Origin: an uncultured Paracoccaceae bacterium
Lineage (GTDB): Bacteria; Pseudomonadota; Alphaproteobacteria; Rhodobacterales; Rhodobacteraceae
DNA length: 64,000 nucleotides
Reading direction: 5' to 3'
Assembly: GCA_951812305.1 (NCBI GenBank)
Contig: CATOSB010000011.1
Coordinates: forward strand, 310,001 to 374,000
The notes beneath the pieces are model-generated. The model was not told the DNA's origin. It ran no database searches and saw nothing but the letters and a program-made list of their open reading frames with translations. Every line of letters starts with the position of its first letter. The first letter of the stretch is position 1. The translations under genes and the position numbers were made by a program. Of the stretch, positions 25,600 to 38,520 are shown one piece after another.

Positions 25600-27200
25600 G
25601 TAACTCCCAAGCACCCCCCACGTTTGAGTGTTATTGTCAGTTTTATGGTGAGTCGAATTTGCCATTTTGCGCGTGTTTTTTTTCTTTCTTGTCTGAATTC
25701 TGTGGCGCCGGGTTGATTTCTCTGAATCAGTGGTGGGATGGATCAGGTTGCCGCCCTTGAACAACTTCTCGCCACGGCTCTGCGTCGGATCGCTGAGCTT
25801 GAAGCTGCGTTGGCGAGCATGGCGGAAGAGATCACGGACCTGCGCCGACAGTTGGCCAAGAACAGCAGCAATAGCAGCAAGCCCCCTTCAAGTGATGGCC
25901 TGAAGAAGCCAGCCCCGCGCAGCCTGCGTGGCAAATCCGGAAAGAAAAGTGGCGGCCAAGTTGGCCACCGGGGCGACACCCTGCGCCAGACGTCAACACC
26001 CGACTTTGTCGAACGGCATGAGGCGACGCATTGCAGCGCCTGTCAGAGCGCCCTGACGGCGGAGATGGTGAAAGGGATCGAGAAGCGTCAGGTGTTCGAC
26101 TTGCCTGCGCCACGCCTGGAGGTCACCGAGCATCAGGCGGCGGTTTATTGTTGCGACCATTGTCGAGCCACGACGACGGCTGGCTTTCCCGATGGCGTGG
26201 CCGCGCATGTGCAATATGGCACGCGCATGCGGGCAGTGGCGGTCTATTGCAATGTTCAGCAGCTGATACCCGAGGATCGGGTCTGCCAGCTTATGCGCGA
26301 CCTGTTTGGGGCCACCAGCTTGTGCGCGGCCAGCGTGACCAACTGGACGCGCGGCGCGGCAAATAAGATGGGTGTCGTGGTTGAACACATTCTCGCCCGG
26401 CTTGCCGAAGGCGGCGTTCGGCATCTGGACGAGACCGGACTTCGTGTTGCCGGCAAGCTGCACTGGCTGCACACGATCTGCGATACCGCCTTCACCCATT
26501 ACCGCATCAGCGCCAAACGCGGTGCTGTTCCAACCTTCCTGACCGGCGGGACGATCATTCATGATCACTGGAAACCCTACTACGCCCATATGAGCGGAGT
26601 GGACGCCCACGCCCTCTGCGGGGCGCATCACTTGCGCGAACTCAAGGCCATCGAAGAGATCGAAAAAGAGCCTTGGGCGACGGAGATGAGCGCAGTGCTT
26701 CATAGCGCCAATCAGCTCAGATGCGCGGCTCAGGATCAAGGCGAGACCGAACTCCCGGAACTGGTTCGCCAGGGTATAGTCACCAGATACATGGCGATCC
26801 TCGCCAAGGGGCTCGCCTTCCACGAACGCCAGCCCCCGCTGGCCAAAAGCCCCGGCACCCGCGGCCGAAAAGCCAGGCGGCCAGGCCACAACCTGCTCCT
26901 CCGCCTGCGTGACTACCGCGATGACGTTTTGCGATTCATCGCCGACTTCGCGGTCCCATTCACAAACAATCAGGCCGAACAGGACCTGCGCATGATGAAG
27001 CTGCGCATGAAAATCTCGGGCACCTTCCGCACCCTCGAGGGCGCGCGGGTCTTCGCCGACATCAGGTCCGTCATCTCGACGGCCAGAAAACACCGGTTCA
27101 ACATCCTGGAAATCCTGACCCTGTCACCACCTCAGATCATCGCACGGCTCTGACGGAACAAAACCCCGCAACCCTATCGGACAGGGTGCTTGGGAGTTAC
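25600..27200 (+). mobile_element. IS66-family element, copy B
   Basis: 1,601 bp flanked by GATAAAAC on both sides (25592-25599, 27201-27208). The left GATAAAAC is also the right flank of the IS66 fragment at 25402-25591, so either copy B inserted exactly beside an older copy or the pair arose as a tandem. Confidence 0.93.
25738..27153 (+). CDS. IS66-family transposase, copy B (471 aa)
   Basis: Same protein as copy A except Gln for Arg (HERQPPLAK). It shares with copy A the synonymous base in the codon before TRYMAIL (ATA for Ile; ATC in copies C, D and E). Intact. Confidence 0.93.
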   Translation: MDQVAALEQLLATALRRIAELEAALASMAEEITDLRRQLAKNSSNSSKPPSSDGLKKPAPRSLRGKSGKKSGGQVGHRGDTLRQTSTPDFVERHEATHCSACQSALTAEMVKGIEKRQVFDLPAPRLEVTEHQAAVYCCDHCRATTTAGFPDGVAAHVQYGTRMRAVAVYCNVQQLIPEDRVCQLMRDLFGATSLCAASVTNWTRGAANKMGVVVEHILARLAEGGVRHLDETGLRVAGKLHWLHTICDTAFTHYRISAKRGAVPTFLTGGTIIHDHWKPYYAHMSGVDAHALCGAHHLRELKAIEEIEKEPWATEMSAVLHSANQLRCAAQDQGETELPELVRQGIVTRYMAILAKGLAFHERQPPLAKSPGTRGRKARRPGHNLLLRLRDYRDDVLRFIADFAVPFTNNQAEQDLRMMKLRMKISGTFRTLEGARVFADIRSVISTARKHRFNILEILTLSPPQIIARL

Positions 27201-27208
27201 GATAAAAC

Positions 27209-27304
27209 AAACATATGCATCTCCAATTCTATGACAGGAGACTCCTTGAATCACAGCTGTTGAGTGAATGGCAAACTTATTTTAATAACTTGAAGGGTGA
27301 TAAG
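27209..27304 (-). mobile_element. IS4-family terminal remnant
   Basis: GGAGACTCCTTGAATCACA and the end TTGAAGGGTGATAAG (27290-27304) match the corresponding 5' end of the IS4 copies (23460-23528) with many substitutions. No coding sequence of the transposase remains; a diverged third IS4-like end. Confidence 0.6.
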
Positions 27305-27333
27305 ACGGGAATAATCTGTTTATAGGGTCAGGC

Positions 27334-28019
27334 ATGAAGATTCCATCGTCAATGCCGAACCTGAAGGGCTTTCGTTTCCCCCGCGAGATTGTGGCCTATG
27401 CGGTTTGGGTCCACCATCGTTTTGCGCTCAGTACGGCGGATGTCGAGAATCTGCTGGCGGAGCGGGGCGTGATCGTCAGCCGCGAAGCGATCCGGCTTTG
27501 GGTTAATCGGTTTGGTCCGCATTTTGCGACCGGCATCCGTCGGGATCAACCGTGTCCAAACGACAAGTGGCATCTGGATGAGGGCGGGATCCGGATCAAT
27601 GGTGTGAAGCACTGGCTCTGGCGGGTCGTGGACGCCAATGGCGACACGCTCGATATCCTGGTTCAGACGTGCCGCAATACCAAAGCCGCCAAGCGCTTCC
27701 CGAAACGGGTGATCGCCCGATGTGGCCAACCGGGGGTGCTCATCACGGATAGGCGGCGCCGCTACACGAAACCGACCACCGCGCCCATAAGGGCCTCAAC
27801 AACCGGATCGAAGGCAGCCACAGGCCGACCCGCAGACGTGAGAAAATAATGGGCCGGTTCAAGTCGCCCGGGCAAGCCCAACGTTTCCTTGCCGCCCATG
27901 ACCGGATCAATACCATCTTCAAAACCCGCCGCTATCGTCTCACCGCCACGGCCTGTCGCTACTCACGGGCAGATGCCTTCGCGCTATGGAATGACTATAC
28001 CCGGGAGATGACGGCATGA
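27334..28019 (+). pseudogene. IS6-family transposase, frameshifted and internally deleted
   Basis: The first ~145 codons are a good IS6/IS26-type start: FRFPREIVAYAVWVHHRF, NLLAERGVIVSREAIRLWV, DKWHLDEGGIRINGVKHWLW (D), RNTKAAKRFPKR and the second catalytic Asp in GVLITD. After about 27750 some 25 codons are missing and the reading shifts; the C-terminal part is found in another frame to 28019 (HKGLNNRIEGSHRPTRRREK with the E, MGRFKSPGQAQRF, TREMTA). Inactive. It lies directly upstream of the giant repeat gene. Confidence 0.88.
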
Positions 28020-28082
28020 TAGACAAACGCTCGAGTTGCCCAGTCGATTGTTCTGACAATTATGCAGGTATGCAGGGATAAA

Positions 28083-29046
28083 ATGAAACACCTTTCTCCA
28101 TTTCTCGGCGCGGTTCTTTTTGCGATCCTGTTTGCGCTCGCACCGGTGTCTGCCCAGACACCACCACCCAATGTCGCGCCGACGGCCAATGCCGGGCCGG
28201 ACCAGACCGTGACCAGCGGCGCCACGGTCCGGTTGGACGCGTCGGGCTCAAGCGACAGCGATGGCTCGATTGCAACCTATGCCTGGAGCGCGACGGATGG
28301 CGTCACGCTCACCGGTGCCGATACCGCCGGTCCCGGTTTCACCGCGCCGACGCTTGCGGTGGGGGATGCGGATGTGACAATCACGGCCACCCTGACGGTA
28401 ACGGACAATGATGGCGCGACCGCGACCGACACGGTGGTGATCACGGTCGAGGCCCCGAATGCCGCGCCCACGGCCAATGCCGGGCCTGACCGGACCGTGG
28501 CCTCCGGGGCGACGGTCACGCTGGACGGGTCCGGTTCGAACGACGCCGGCGATCTGGATGGCGACGGCTCGATTAGAACCTATGCCTGGACGAGCCCGCA
28601 GGGCATCACGCTCACCGGTGCCGATACCGACGGCCCCACCTTCACCGCCCCCACTCTCGTTGCGGGCGCTGCGGATGTTACACGCACCTTTACCCTGACG
28701 GTAACGGACAATGATGGGGCGACCGCGACCGACACGGTGGTCATCACAGTAACGCTCGGCAATGTCGGGCCCACCGCCAATGCCGGGCCTGACCGGACCG
28801 TGGCTTCCGGCACAGAGGTCACGCTGGACGGGTCCGGTTCGAACGACAACGGCGATCTGGATGGCGACGGCTCGATTGCCAGCTATGCCTGGACTGCGTC
28901 GGATGGCGTCACGCTCACCGGAGCAAATACAGCATCACCCGGCTTCACCGCGCCGACCCTTGTGGCGGGTGCTGTCGATGTGACACGCACCTTTACGCTG
29001 ACGGTAACGGACACTGATGGGGCGACCGCGACCGACACGGTGGTGA
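28083..29046 (+). CDS. Giant repeat protein, segment 1 (signal peptide, repeats 1-4)
   Basis: Signal peptide with hydrophobic core LGAVLFAILFALAPVSA and a cut before QTPPP, then three complete PKD-like repeats and most of a fourth. The frame is lost where TCACGG has become CACGG at 29046/29047; readthrough without repair would end at 29276. Confidence 0.85.
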
Positions 29047-31188
29047 CACGGTCGATCCCCAGGCCCCGAATGCCGCGCCCACGGCCGATGCCGGACCCGA
29101 CGAGACCGTGGCTTCCGGCGCAGCGGTCACGCTGGACGGGTCCGGCTCAAGCGACAGCGACGGCACGATTGCAACCCATGCCTGGAGCGCGCCGGATGGC
29201 ACCACGCTGGCCGGCGCCGATACAGCATCACCAAGTTTCACCGCGCCGACGCTTGCGGCGGGTGCTGTCGATGTGACACGCACCTTTACCCTGACGGTAA
29301 CGGACAATGATGGCGCGACCGCGACCGATACGGTGGTGATCACGGTCGAGTCCCCGAATGCCGCGCCCACCGCCAATGCCGGGCCTGACCGGACCGTGGC
29401 TTCCGGCACAGAGGTCACGCTGGACGGGTCCGGTTCGAACGACAACGGCGATCTGGATGGCGACGGCACGATTGCAAGCTATGCCTGGTGGACCGCGCCG
29501 GATAGCGTCACGCTGACCGGTGCCAATACAGCATCACCCGGTTTCACCGCGCCGACACTGGATGCGGGTGCTGAGGATGTGAGACTCGTCTTTTTCCTGC
29601 AGGTACAGGATAATGACGGGGCATTCATCAACGACGCGGTGGTCATCACGGTCGAGGCCCCGAATGCCGCACCGAGCGCGGATGCCGGGCCTGATCAGGC
29701 CGTGCGCTCCGGGGCGACGGTCACGCTGGACGGCTCCGCCTCAAGCGATAGCGATTTGGATGGCGACGGCTCGATTGTAAGCCATGCCTGGACCCAGGCC
29801 AGCGGCACGGACGTGCCCCTCACCGGCGCCAATAGCGCCGCACCCAGCTTCACCGCACCGACCGTTGTGGCCGGGGCTGCGAATGTGGCCCTCACCTTTA
29901 CCCTGACGGTGACGGACAATGATGGTGCGACCGCCAGCGACACGGTGGCTATCACGGTCACGCCCCCGAATGCGGTGCCGACGGCCAATGCCGGGTCTGA
30001 CCGGACCGTGGCCTCCGGGGCGACGGTCTCGCTGGACGGCTCCGCCTCGAGCGACAGCGACGGCACGATTGCAACCTATGCCTGGACCGGACCCGATGGC
30101 ATCACCCTGAGCGGCACCGATACCGCCAGCCCCAGCTTCACGCCGACCCTGGATGCGGGTGCTTTGGATGTGACACTCAGCTTCACCCTGACGGTAACGG
30201 ACAATGATGGTGCGACCGCCAGCGACACGGTGGTGATCACGGTTGAGGCTCCGAATGCGGTGCCGACGGCCAATGCCGGGCCGGAACGGACCGTGGCTTC
30301 CGGCACACCGATCATCCTGAACGGGTCCGGATCGAACGACAACGGCGATCTGGATGGCGACGGCTCGATTGCATCCTATGAATGGACCCTGCCGGCCTTT
30401 GGCAACGTCGTTCTGTACCGCACCGAGAGGGCCCGTTTCCCCACGGAGACTCTGGCGGCGGGTGCTGCGGATGTGACACTCACCTTTACCCTGACGGTGA
30501 CGGACAATGATGGTGCGACCGCGACCGACACGGTGGTGATCACGGTTGAGGCTCCGAATGCGGTGCCGACGGCCAATGCCGGGCCTGACCGGACCGTGCC
30601 CTCCGCAGCTTTGGTGACCCTGGACGGTTCCGGTTCGAACGACGCCGGCGATCTGGATGGGGATGGCTCGATTGCCAGCTATGCCTGGATCCAGGCCCGC
30701 GGCCCGGACGTGATCCTCACCGGCGCCAATAGCGCCAGACCCAGATTCATTGCGCCGCCACTTGCGGCGGGTGCTGCGGACGAGACACTCATCTTTACTC
30801 TGGCGGTAACGGACAATGATGGAGCGACCGCCACTGACACGGTGGTGATCACGGTCGAGGCTCCGAATGTCGCGCCGACGGCCAATGCCGGGCCGGCTCA
30901 GGCCGTGGCTTCTGGCGACACGGTCACGCTGGACGGGTCTGCCTCGAGCGACATCGACGGCTCGATTACAACCTATGCCTGGACCGCGCCGGATGGCGTC
31001 ACGCTGACCGGCGCCGATACCGCCAGACCCAGATTCATCGCGCCGCCCCTAGCGGCGGGTGCAGCGGATGTGACACGCACCTTTACCCTGACCGTAACCG
31101 ATAATGACAGGGTGACCGCCACCGACACGGTGGTGATCACGGTCGAGGCCCCGAATGCCGCGCCCACCGCCAATGCCGGGCCAGACTG
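29047..31188 (+). CDS. Giant repeat protein, segment 2 (repeats 4-11)
   Basis: Seven repeats, with acidic D-x-D-G-x-D turns typical of calcium-binding loops (for example NDNGDLDGDGSIASY). It ends near 31188 where CAGACCAGAC has been reduced to CAGAC, a 5-nt slip in a direct repeat. Some repeats contain insertions (AWIQARGPDVILTGANSA). Confidence 0.85.
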
Positions 31189-34100
31189 TAGATTCTGGCG
31201 ACACTGTCACGCTGGACGGCTCCGGCTCGAACGACGCCGGCGATCTGGATGGCAACGGCTCGATTGCATCCTATGAATGGACCGGGCCGCAGGGCACCAC
31301 GCTCACCGGCGCCAATACAGCATCACCCGGTTTCACCACGCCGACTCTGGATGCGGGTGCTGCGGATGTGATACACATCTTTACCCTGACGGTCACGGAC
31401 AATGCCGGGGCGACCGACGAAGACACGGTGGTGATCACGGTCGAGGCCCCGAATGCCGCGCCCACCGCCAATGCCGGGTCTGACCGGACCGTGCCCTCCG
31501 CAGCTTTGGTGACCCTGGACGGCTCCGGCTCGAACGACAACGGCGATCTGGATGGCGACGGCTCGATTGCCAGCTATGCCTGGACCCAGGCCAGCGGCAC
31601 GGACGTGAGCCTCACCGGCGCCAATACCGCCAGACCCAGATTCATCGCGCCGCCACTTGCGGCGGGTGCTGCGGACGAGACACTCACCTTTACTCTGGTG
31701 GTAACGGACAATGATGGTGCGACCGCCACCGATACGGTGGCCATCACGGTAACGCTCGACAATATCGTGCCGACGGCCAATGCCGGGCCAGACCAGACTG
31801 TGGATTCCGGCGACACGGTGACCCTGGACGGCTCCGGCTCGAACGACGCCGCCTCAAGCGACGGCGACGGCTCGATTACAAGCTATGCCTGGACGGCGAC
31901 GGGTGGCGTCACGCTGACCGGCGCAAATACAGCATCACCCGGTTTCACCGCGCCGACCCTTGTGGCGGGCGCTGCGGATGTGACACGCACCTTTACCCTG
32001 ACGGTCACGGACAATGATGGTGCGACCGCCACCGACACGGTGGTCATCACGGTCGAGGCCCCGAATGTCGCGCCGAGAGCGGACGCCGGGGATGACCGGA
32101 CCGTGGCTTCCGGCACAGAGGTCATGCTGGACGGGTCCGGCTCGAACGACGACGGCGATCTGGATGGCAATGGCTCGATTGAAACCTATGCCTGGACTGC
32201 GTCGGATGGCGTCACGCTCACCGGAGCCAATACAGCATCACCCGGTTTCACCGCGCCGACGCTTGTTGCGGGTGCTGCGGATGTGACACGCACCTTTACC
32301 CTGACGGTGACGGACAATGATGGTGCGACCGCCACCGACACGGTGGTGATCACGGTCGAGGCCCCGAATGCCGCGCCGACGGCCAATGCCGGGGATGACC
32401 GGACCGTGGCTTCCGGCGCAGAGGTCACCTTGAGCGGTTCCGCCTCGAATGATAACGGCGATCTGGATGGGGATGGCTCGATTGCCAGCTATGCCTGGAC
32501 CCAGACCGGGGGCTCCGATGTCACGCTCATCGGCGCCGATAGTGCCGCGCCCAGCTTCACCACACCGAGCCTTGCGGCGGGGGCTGAGGACGAGACACTC
32601 ATCTTCACCCTGGTGGTAACGGACAATGATGGAGCGACCGCCAGCGACACGGTGGTCATCACGGTAACGCTCGACAATGTAGCGCCCACCGCGAATGCCG
32701 GGTCTGACCGGACCGTGCCCTCCGCTGCGGACGTCACTCTGGACGGCTCCGCCTCAAGCGACAGCGACGGCTCGATTACAACCTATGCCTGGAGCGGGCC
32801 GCAGGGCACCAGGCTGACCGGCGCCGATACCGCTGCGCCCAGCTTCACCGCGCCGACGCTTGCGGTGGGGAATGCGGATGTGACACGCACCTTTACCCTG
32901 GTGGTAACGGATAATGATGGAGCGACAGCCAGCGACACGGTGGTCATTACGGTCGAGGCCCCGAATGCCGCGCCGACGGCCAATGCCGGGACTGACGAGA
33001 CCGTGGCTTCCGCCGCAGCGGTGACCCTGGACGGGTCCGGTTCGAACGACGCCGGCGATCTGGATGGCAACGGCTCGATTGCCAGCTATGCCTGGACCCA
33101 AGCCAGCGGCCCGGGCGCGACTCTCACCGGAGGCACGACCGTCAGCCCGAGCTTCACCGCCCCCACTCTCGTTGCGGGCGCTGACGATGCGGTGCTGGTC
33201 TTCAGCCTGGTGGTCAATGACGGTGTGGCGAATTCCGCCGCCGATACCGTCACGATCACGGTCGAGGCCCCGAATGCGGCGCCGACCGCGAATGCCGGGC
33301 CTGACCAGAGCGTGGCCTCCGCCGCAGAGGTCACCTTGAGCGGTTCCGCCTCGAATGATAACGGTGATCTGGATGGGGATGGCTCGATTGCAAGCTATGC
33401 CTGGACCCAGACCCGCGGCACCGATGTCACGCTGACCGGCGCCGATACCGCCAGTCCCACCTTCACCGCGCCGACGCTGGCGGAGGGGGCATTGCCCGGG
33501 ACACTCACCTTCACCCTGACGGTAACGGACAATGATGGCGGCACCGACAGCGATGAGGTGTACATCACGGTCGAGTCCCCAAATGCCGCGCCCACGGCCA
33601 ATGCCGGGCCGGACCAGAGCGTGGATTCCGCCACTTCGGTGACCCTGGACGGGTCCGGCTCAAGCGACAGAGACGGCAGGATTACAGGCTACGCCTGGAC
33701 CGCACCGGATGACATCACGTTGACCGGCACCAATACCGCCAGCCCCAGCTTCACCGCGCCGACTCTGGCGGAGGGGGCGGCGGATGTGACACGCACCTTT
33801 ACCCTGACGGTAACCGATAATGACGGGGCGACCGACGAAGACACGGTGGTCATCACGGTCGCGTTTCCAAATGTCGGGCCGACCGCCAATGCCGGGCCTG
33901 AACAGACCGTGGGCATCTTCGACACGGTCACGCTGGACGGGTCCGGCTCAAGCGACAGCGATGGCTCGATTACCACCTATGCCTGGACCGTACCGGATGC
34001 GGCCGGCATCACGCTCACCGACGCCGATATCGCCAGCCCCAGATTCATCGCGCCGAACCTGGTGCCGGGGTGGCCGGACGTGACAATCACGGCCACCCTG

Positions 34101-34934
34101 ACGGTCACGGATAATGACGGGGCGACCGCCAGCGACACGGTGGTCATCACGGTCGAGTCCCCGAATGTCGGGCCGACGGCCAATGCCGGGCCGGACCAGA
34201 CCGTGGTCTCCGAGGTAAGGGTCACCCTGGACGGGTCCCGCTCGAACGACAATGGCGATCTGGATGGCAACGGCTCAATTGAAACCTATGCCTGGACTGC
34301 GTCGGATGGCGTCACGCTGACCGACGCCGATACCGCCCGGCCCAGCTTCACCGCGCCGACCCTTGCGGTGGGGGCTGAGGACCGGATACTCACCTTCACC
34401 CTGAAGGTAACCGATAATGATGGAGCGACCGCCACCGACACGGTGATCATCACGGTCGAGGCCCCGGATGGGTCCCCGAATGCCGCGCCCACGGCCAATG
34501 CCGGGCCTGACCGGACCGTGGATTCCGGCGCAGCGGTCACGCTGGACGGATCCGCCTCAGGCGACAGCGACGGCTCGATTACCACCTATGCCTGGGCCCA
34601 GACCGGGGGCAACGATGTCTCGCTGACCGACGCCAATACCGCCGGGCCAACCTTCACCGCGCCGACCCTTGTGCCGGGCGCTGCGGATGTGACACGCACC
34701 TTTACGCTGACAGTAACCGATAATGATGGGGCGACCGCCACCGACACGGTGGTGATCACGGTCGAGTTTCCAAATGCCGGGCCGACCGCCAATGCCGGGC
34801 CGGACCGGACCGTGGCTTCCGGCGCAACGGTCACGCTGGACGGCTCCGTCTCAAGGGACAGTGACGGTTCGATTACAAGCTATAGCTGGACCGCACCGCA
34901 GGGCATCACGCTGGGCGCCTCAAATAAAAGGTTT
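31189..34934 (+). CDS. Giant repeat protein, segment 3 (repeats 11-23)
   Basis: Twelve and a half repeats in one frame. It is interrupted by IS66 copy C after codons for ITLGASNKRF; continuation is at 36536 as FAGFVAPTLAAGAADRV. The apparent C-terminal residues VTPKHPVR come from the IS end. Confidence 0.88.
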
Positions 34935-36535
34935 GTAACTCCCAAGCACCCTGTCCGATAGGGTTGCGGGGTTTTGTTCCGTCAGAGCCGTGCGATGATC
35001 TGAGGTGGTGACAGGGTCAGGATTTCCAGGATGTTGAACCGGTGTTTTCTGGCCGTCGAGATGACGGACCTGATGTCGGCGAAGACCCGCGCGCCCTCGA
35101 GGGTGCGGAAGGTGCCCGAGATTTTCATGCGCAGCTTCATCATGCGCAGGTCCTGTTCGGCCTGATTGTTTGTGAATGGGACCGCGAAGTCGGCGATGAA
35201 TCGCAAAACGTCATCGCGGTAGTCACGCAGGCGGAGGAGCAGGTTGTGGCCTGGCCGCCTGGCTTTTCGGCCGCGGGTGCCGGGGCTTTTGGCCAGCGGG
35301 GGCTGGCGTTCGTGGAAGGCGAGCCCCTTGGCGAGGATCGCCATGTATCTGGTGACGATACCCTGGCGAACCAGTTCCGGGAGTTCGGTCTCGCCTTGAT
35401 CCTGAGCCGCGCATCTGAGCTGATTGGCGCTATGAAGCACTGCGCTCATCTCCGTCGCCCAAGGCTCTTTTTCGATCTCTTCGATGGCCTTGAGTTCGCG
35501 CAAGTGATGCGCCCCGCAGAGGGCGTGGGCGTCCACTCCGCTCATATGGGCGTAGTAGGGTTTCCAGTGATCATGAATGATCGTCCCGCCGGTCAGGAAG
35601 GTTGGAACAGCACCGCGTTTGGCGCTGATGCGGTAATGGGTGAAGGCGGTATCGCAGATCGTGTGCAGCCAGTGCAGCTTGCCGGCAACACGAAGTCCGG
35701 TTTCGTCCAGATGCCGAACGCCGCCTTCGGCAAGCCGGGCGAGAATGTGTTCAACCACGACACCCATCTTATTTGCCGCGCCGCGCGTCCAGTTGGTCAC
35801 GCTGGCCGCGCACAAGCTGGTGGCCCCAAACAGGTCGCGCATAAGCTGGCAGACCCGATCCTCGGGTATCAGCTGCTGAACATTGCAATAGACCGCCACT
35901 GCCCGCATGCGCGTGCCATATTGCACATGCGCGGCCACGCCATCGGGAAAGCCAGCCGTCGTCGTGGCTCGACAATGGTCGCAACAATAAACCGCCGCCT
36001 GATGCTCGGTGACCTCCAGGCGTGGCGCAGGCAAGTCGAACACCTGACGCTTCTCGATCCCTTTCACCATCTCCGCCGTCAGGGCGCTCTGACAGGCGCT
36101 GCAATGCGTCGCCTCATGCCGTTCGACAAAGTCGGGTGTTGACGTCTGGCGCAGGGTGTCGCCCCGGTGGCCAACTTGGCCGCCACTTTTCTTTCCGGAT
36201 TTGCCACGCAGGCTGCGCGGGGCTGGCTTCTTCAGGCCATCACTTGAAGGGGGCTTGCTGCTATTGCTGCTGTTCTTGGCCAACTGTCGGCGCAGGTCCG
36301 TGATCTCTTCCGCCATGCTCGCCAACGCAGCTTCAAGCTCAGCGATCCGACGCAGAGCCGTGGCGAGAAGTTGTTCAAGGGCGGCAACCTGATCCATCCC
36401 ACCACTGATTCAGAGAAATCAACCCGGCGCCACAGAATTCAGACAAGAAAGAAAAAAAACACGCGCAAAATGGCAAATTCGACTCACCATAAAACTGACA
36501 ATAACACTCAAACGTGGGGGGTGCTTGGGAGTTAC
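34935..36535 (-). mobile_element. IS66-family element, copy C
   Basis: 1,601 bp with a perfect 8-bp target duplication AAAGGTTT (34927-34934 and 36536-36543). It splits the giant repeat gene in reverse orientation. Carries a private T in the codon for the E of HLDETGLRV (GAA instead of GAG). Confidence 0.95.
34982..36397 (-). CDS. IS66-family transposase, copy C (471 aa)
   Basis: Same protein as copy B (Gln in HERQPPLAK); ATC for the Ile before VTRYMAIL. Intact. Confidence 0.93.
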   Translation of the reverse strand: MDQVAALEQLLATALRRIAELEAALASMAEEITDLRRQLAKNSSNSSKPPSSDGLKKPAPRSLRGKSGKKSGGQVGHRGDTLRQTSTPDFVERHEATHCSACQSALTAEMVKGIEKRQVFDLPAPRLEVTEHQAAVYCCDHCRATTTAGFPDGVAAHVQYGTRMRAVAVYCNVQQLIPEDRVCQLMRDLFGATSLCAASVTNWTRGAANKMGVVVEHILARLAEGGVRHLDETGLRVAGKLHWLHTICDTAFTHYRISAKRGAVPTFLTGGTIIHDHWKPYYAHMSGVDAHALCGAHHLRELKAIEEIEKEPWATEMSAVLHSANQLRCAAQDQGETELPELVRQGIVTRYMAILAKGLAFHERQPPLAKSPGTRGRKARRPGHNLLLRLRDYRDDVLRFIADFAVPFTNNQAEQDLRMMKLRMKISGTFRTLEGARVFADIRSVISTARKHRFNILEILTLSPPQIIARL

Positions 36536-38520
36536 AAAGGTTTGCCGGCTTCGTCGCGCCGACCCTGGCGGCGGGGGCTGCGGACCGGGTGTTCACCTTT
36601 ACGCTGACGGTCACGGATAATGACGGGGCGACCGCCACCGACATGGTGGCCATCACGGTCGAGGCTCCGAACGCCGCGCCCACCGCCAATGCCGGGCCGG
36701 ATCAGATTGTGGCCCCCGGCGCAGTGGTCACGCTGGACGGCTCCGGTTCGAACGACAACGGCGATCTGGATGGCAACGGCACGATTGCCAGCTATGCCTG
36801 GACCGCTCCGGATGGCGTCACGCTCACCGGTGCCGATACAGCATCACCCGGTTTCACCGCGCCGACCCTTGTTGCGGGTGATGAGGATGTGACAATCACC
36901 TTCACCCTGACAGTAACGGATAATGAGAGGGCGACCGCCACCGACATGGTGGTGATCACGGTCGAGGCTCCGAATGCCGCGCCCACCGCGGACGCCGGGG
37001 ATGACCGGACCGTGGATTCCGGCAACACTGTCACGCTGGACGGCTCCGGCTCGAACGACAATGGCGATCTGGATGGTGACGGCTCAATTGAAACATATGC
37101 CTGGACTGCGTCGGATGGCGTCACGCTCACCGGCGCCGAGACCGCCCGGCCCAGCTTCACCGCGCCGCCGCTTGCGGCGGGTGCTGTCGATGTGACACGC
37201 ACCTTTACGCTGACGGTGACGGACAATGATGGGGCGACCGCCACCGACACGGTGGTGATCACGGTCGAGGCTCCGAATGCCGCGCCCACGGTCAATGCCG
37301 GGTCTGACCAGACCGTGGATTCCGGCGACACTGTCACGCTGGACGGCTCCGGCTCGAACGACGACGGCGATCTGGATGGCGACGGCTCGATCACAGCCTA
37401 TAGATGGACCGCGCCGGATGGCATCACGCTGAGCCGCACAATTCGAGGCAGCACCGCCTTCATCGCGCCGACGCTTGCGGCGGGGGCTGCGGACCGGGTA
37501 CTCACCTTTACGCTGACGGTGACGGACAATGATGGGGCGACCGCCACCGACACGGTGGTGATCACGGTCGAGGCTCCGAATGCCGCGCCCACGGCCAATG
37601 CCGGGTCTGACCAGACCGTGGATTCCGGCGACACTGTCACGCTGGACGGCTCCGGCTCGAACGACGACGGCGATCTGGATGGCGACGGCTCGATCACAGC
37701 CTATAGATGGACCGCGCCGGATGGCATCACGCTGAGCCGCACAATTCGAGGCAGCACCGCCTTCATCGCGCCGACGCTTGCGGCGGGGGCTGCGGACCGG
37801 GTACTCACCTTTACGCTGACGGTAACGGACAATGATGGTGCGATCGCCAGCGACACGGTGGTGATCACGGTCGAGGGCCCGAATGCCGCGCCCACCGCGG
37901 ACGCCGGGTCTGACCGGACCGTGGCCTCCGGCGCAGCGGTGAGCCTGGACGGCTCCGCCTCAAGCGACGCCGGCGATCTGGATGGCGACGGCTCGATTAC
38001 AACCTATGCCTGGACTGCGTCGGATGGCGTCACGCTCACCGGCGCCGATACCGCCCGGCCCACCTTCACCGCGCCGACTCTGGCGGCGGGTGCTGCGGAC
38101 CGGGTACTCACCTTTACGCTGACGGTAACAGATAATGATGGAGCGACCGACGAAGACACGGTCACGATCACGGTCGAGGCTCCGAATGCCGCGCCCACCG
38201 CCAATGCCGGGCCGGATCAGATTGTGGGCACCGGCGCAGTGGTCACGCTGGATGGCTCCGGCTCGAACGACAACGGCGATCTGGATGGCAACGGCACGAT
38301 TGCCACCTATGCCTGGACCGCGCCGGATGGCATCACGCTGAGCCGCACAATTCGAGGCAGCACCGCCTTCATCGCGCCGACGCTTGCGGCGGGGGCTGCG
38401 GACCGGGTACTCACCTTTACGCTGACGGTAACGGACAATGATGGTGCGATCGCCAGCGACACGGTGGTGATCACGGTCGATCCCCAGGCCCCGAATGCCG
38501 CGCCCACGGCCGATGCCGGG
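36536..38520 (+). CDS. Giant repeat protein, segment 4 (repeats 23-30)
   Basis: Seven repeats; three of them carry an unusual middle, DGITLSRTIRGSTAFIAPTL, in place of the usual TLTGADTASPSFTAPTL, copied almost exactly among themselves and so probably amplified together. It ends at an eight-G run (38518-38525); sister units have seven G. Confidence 0.85.
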
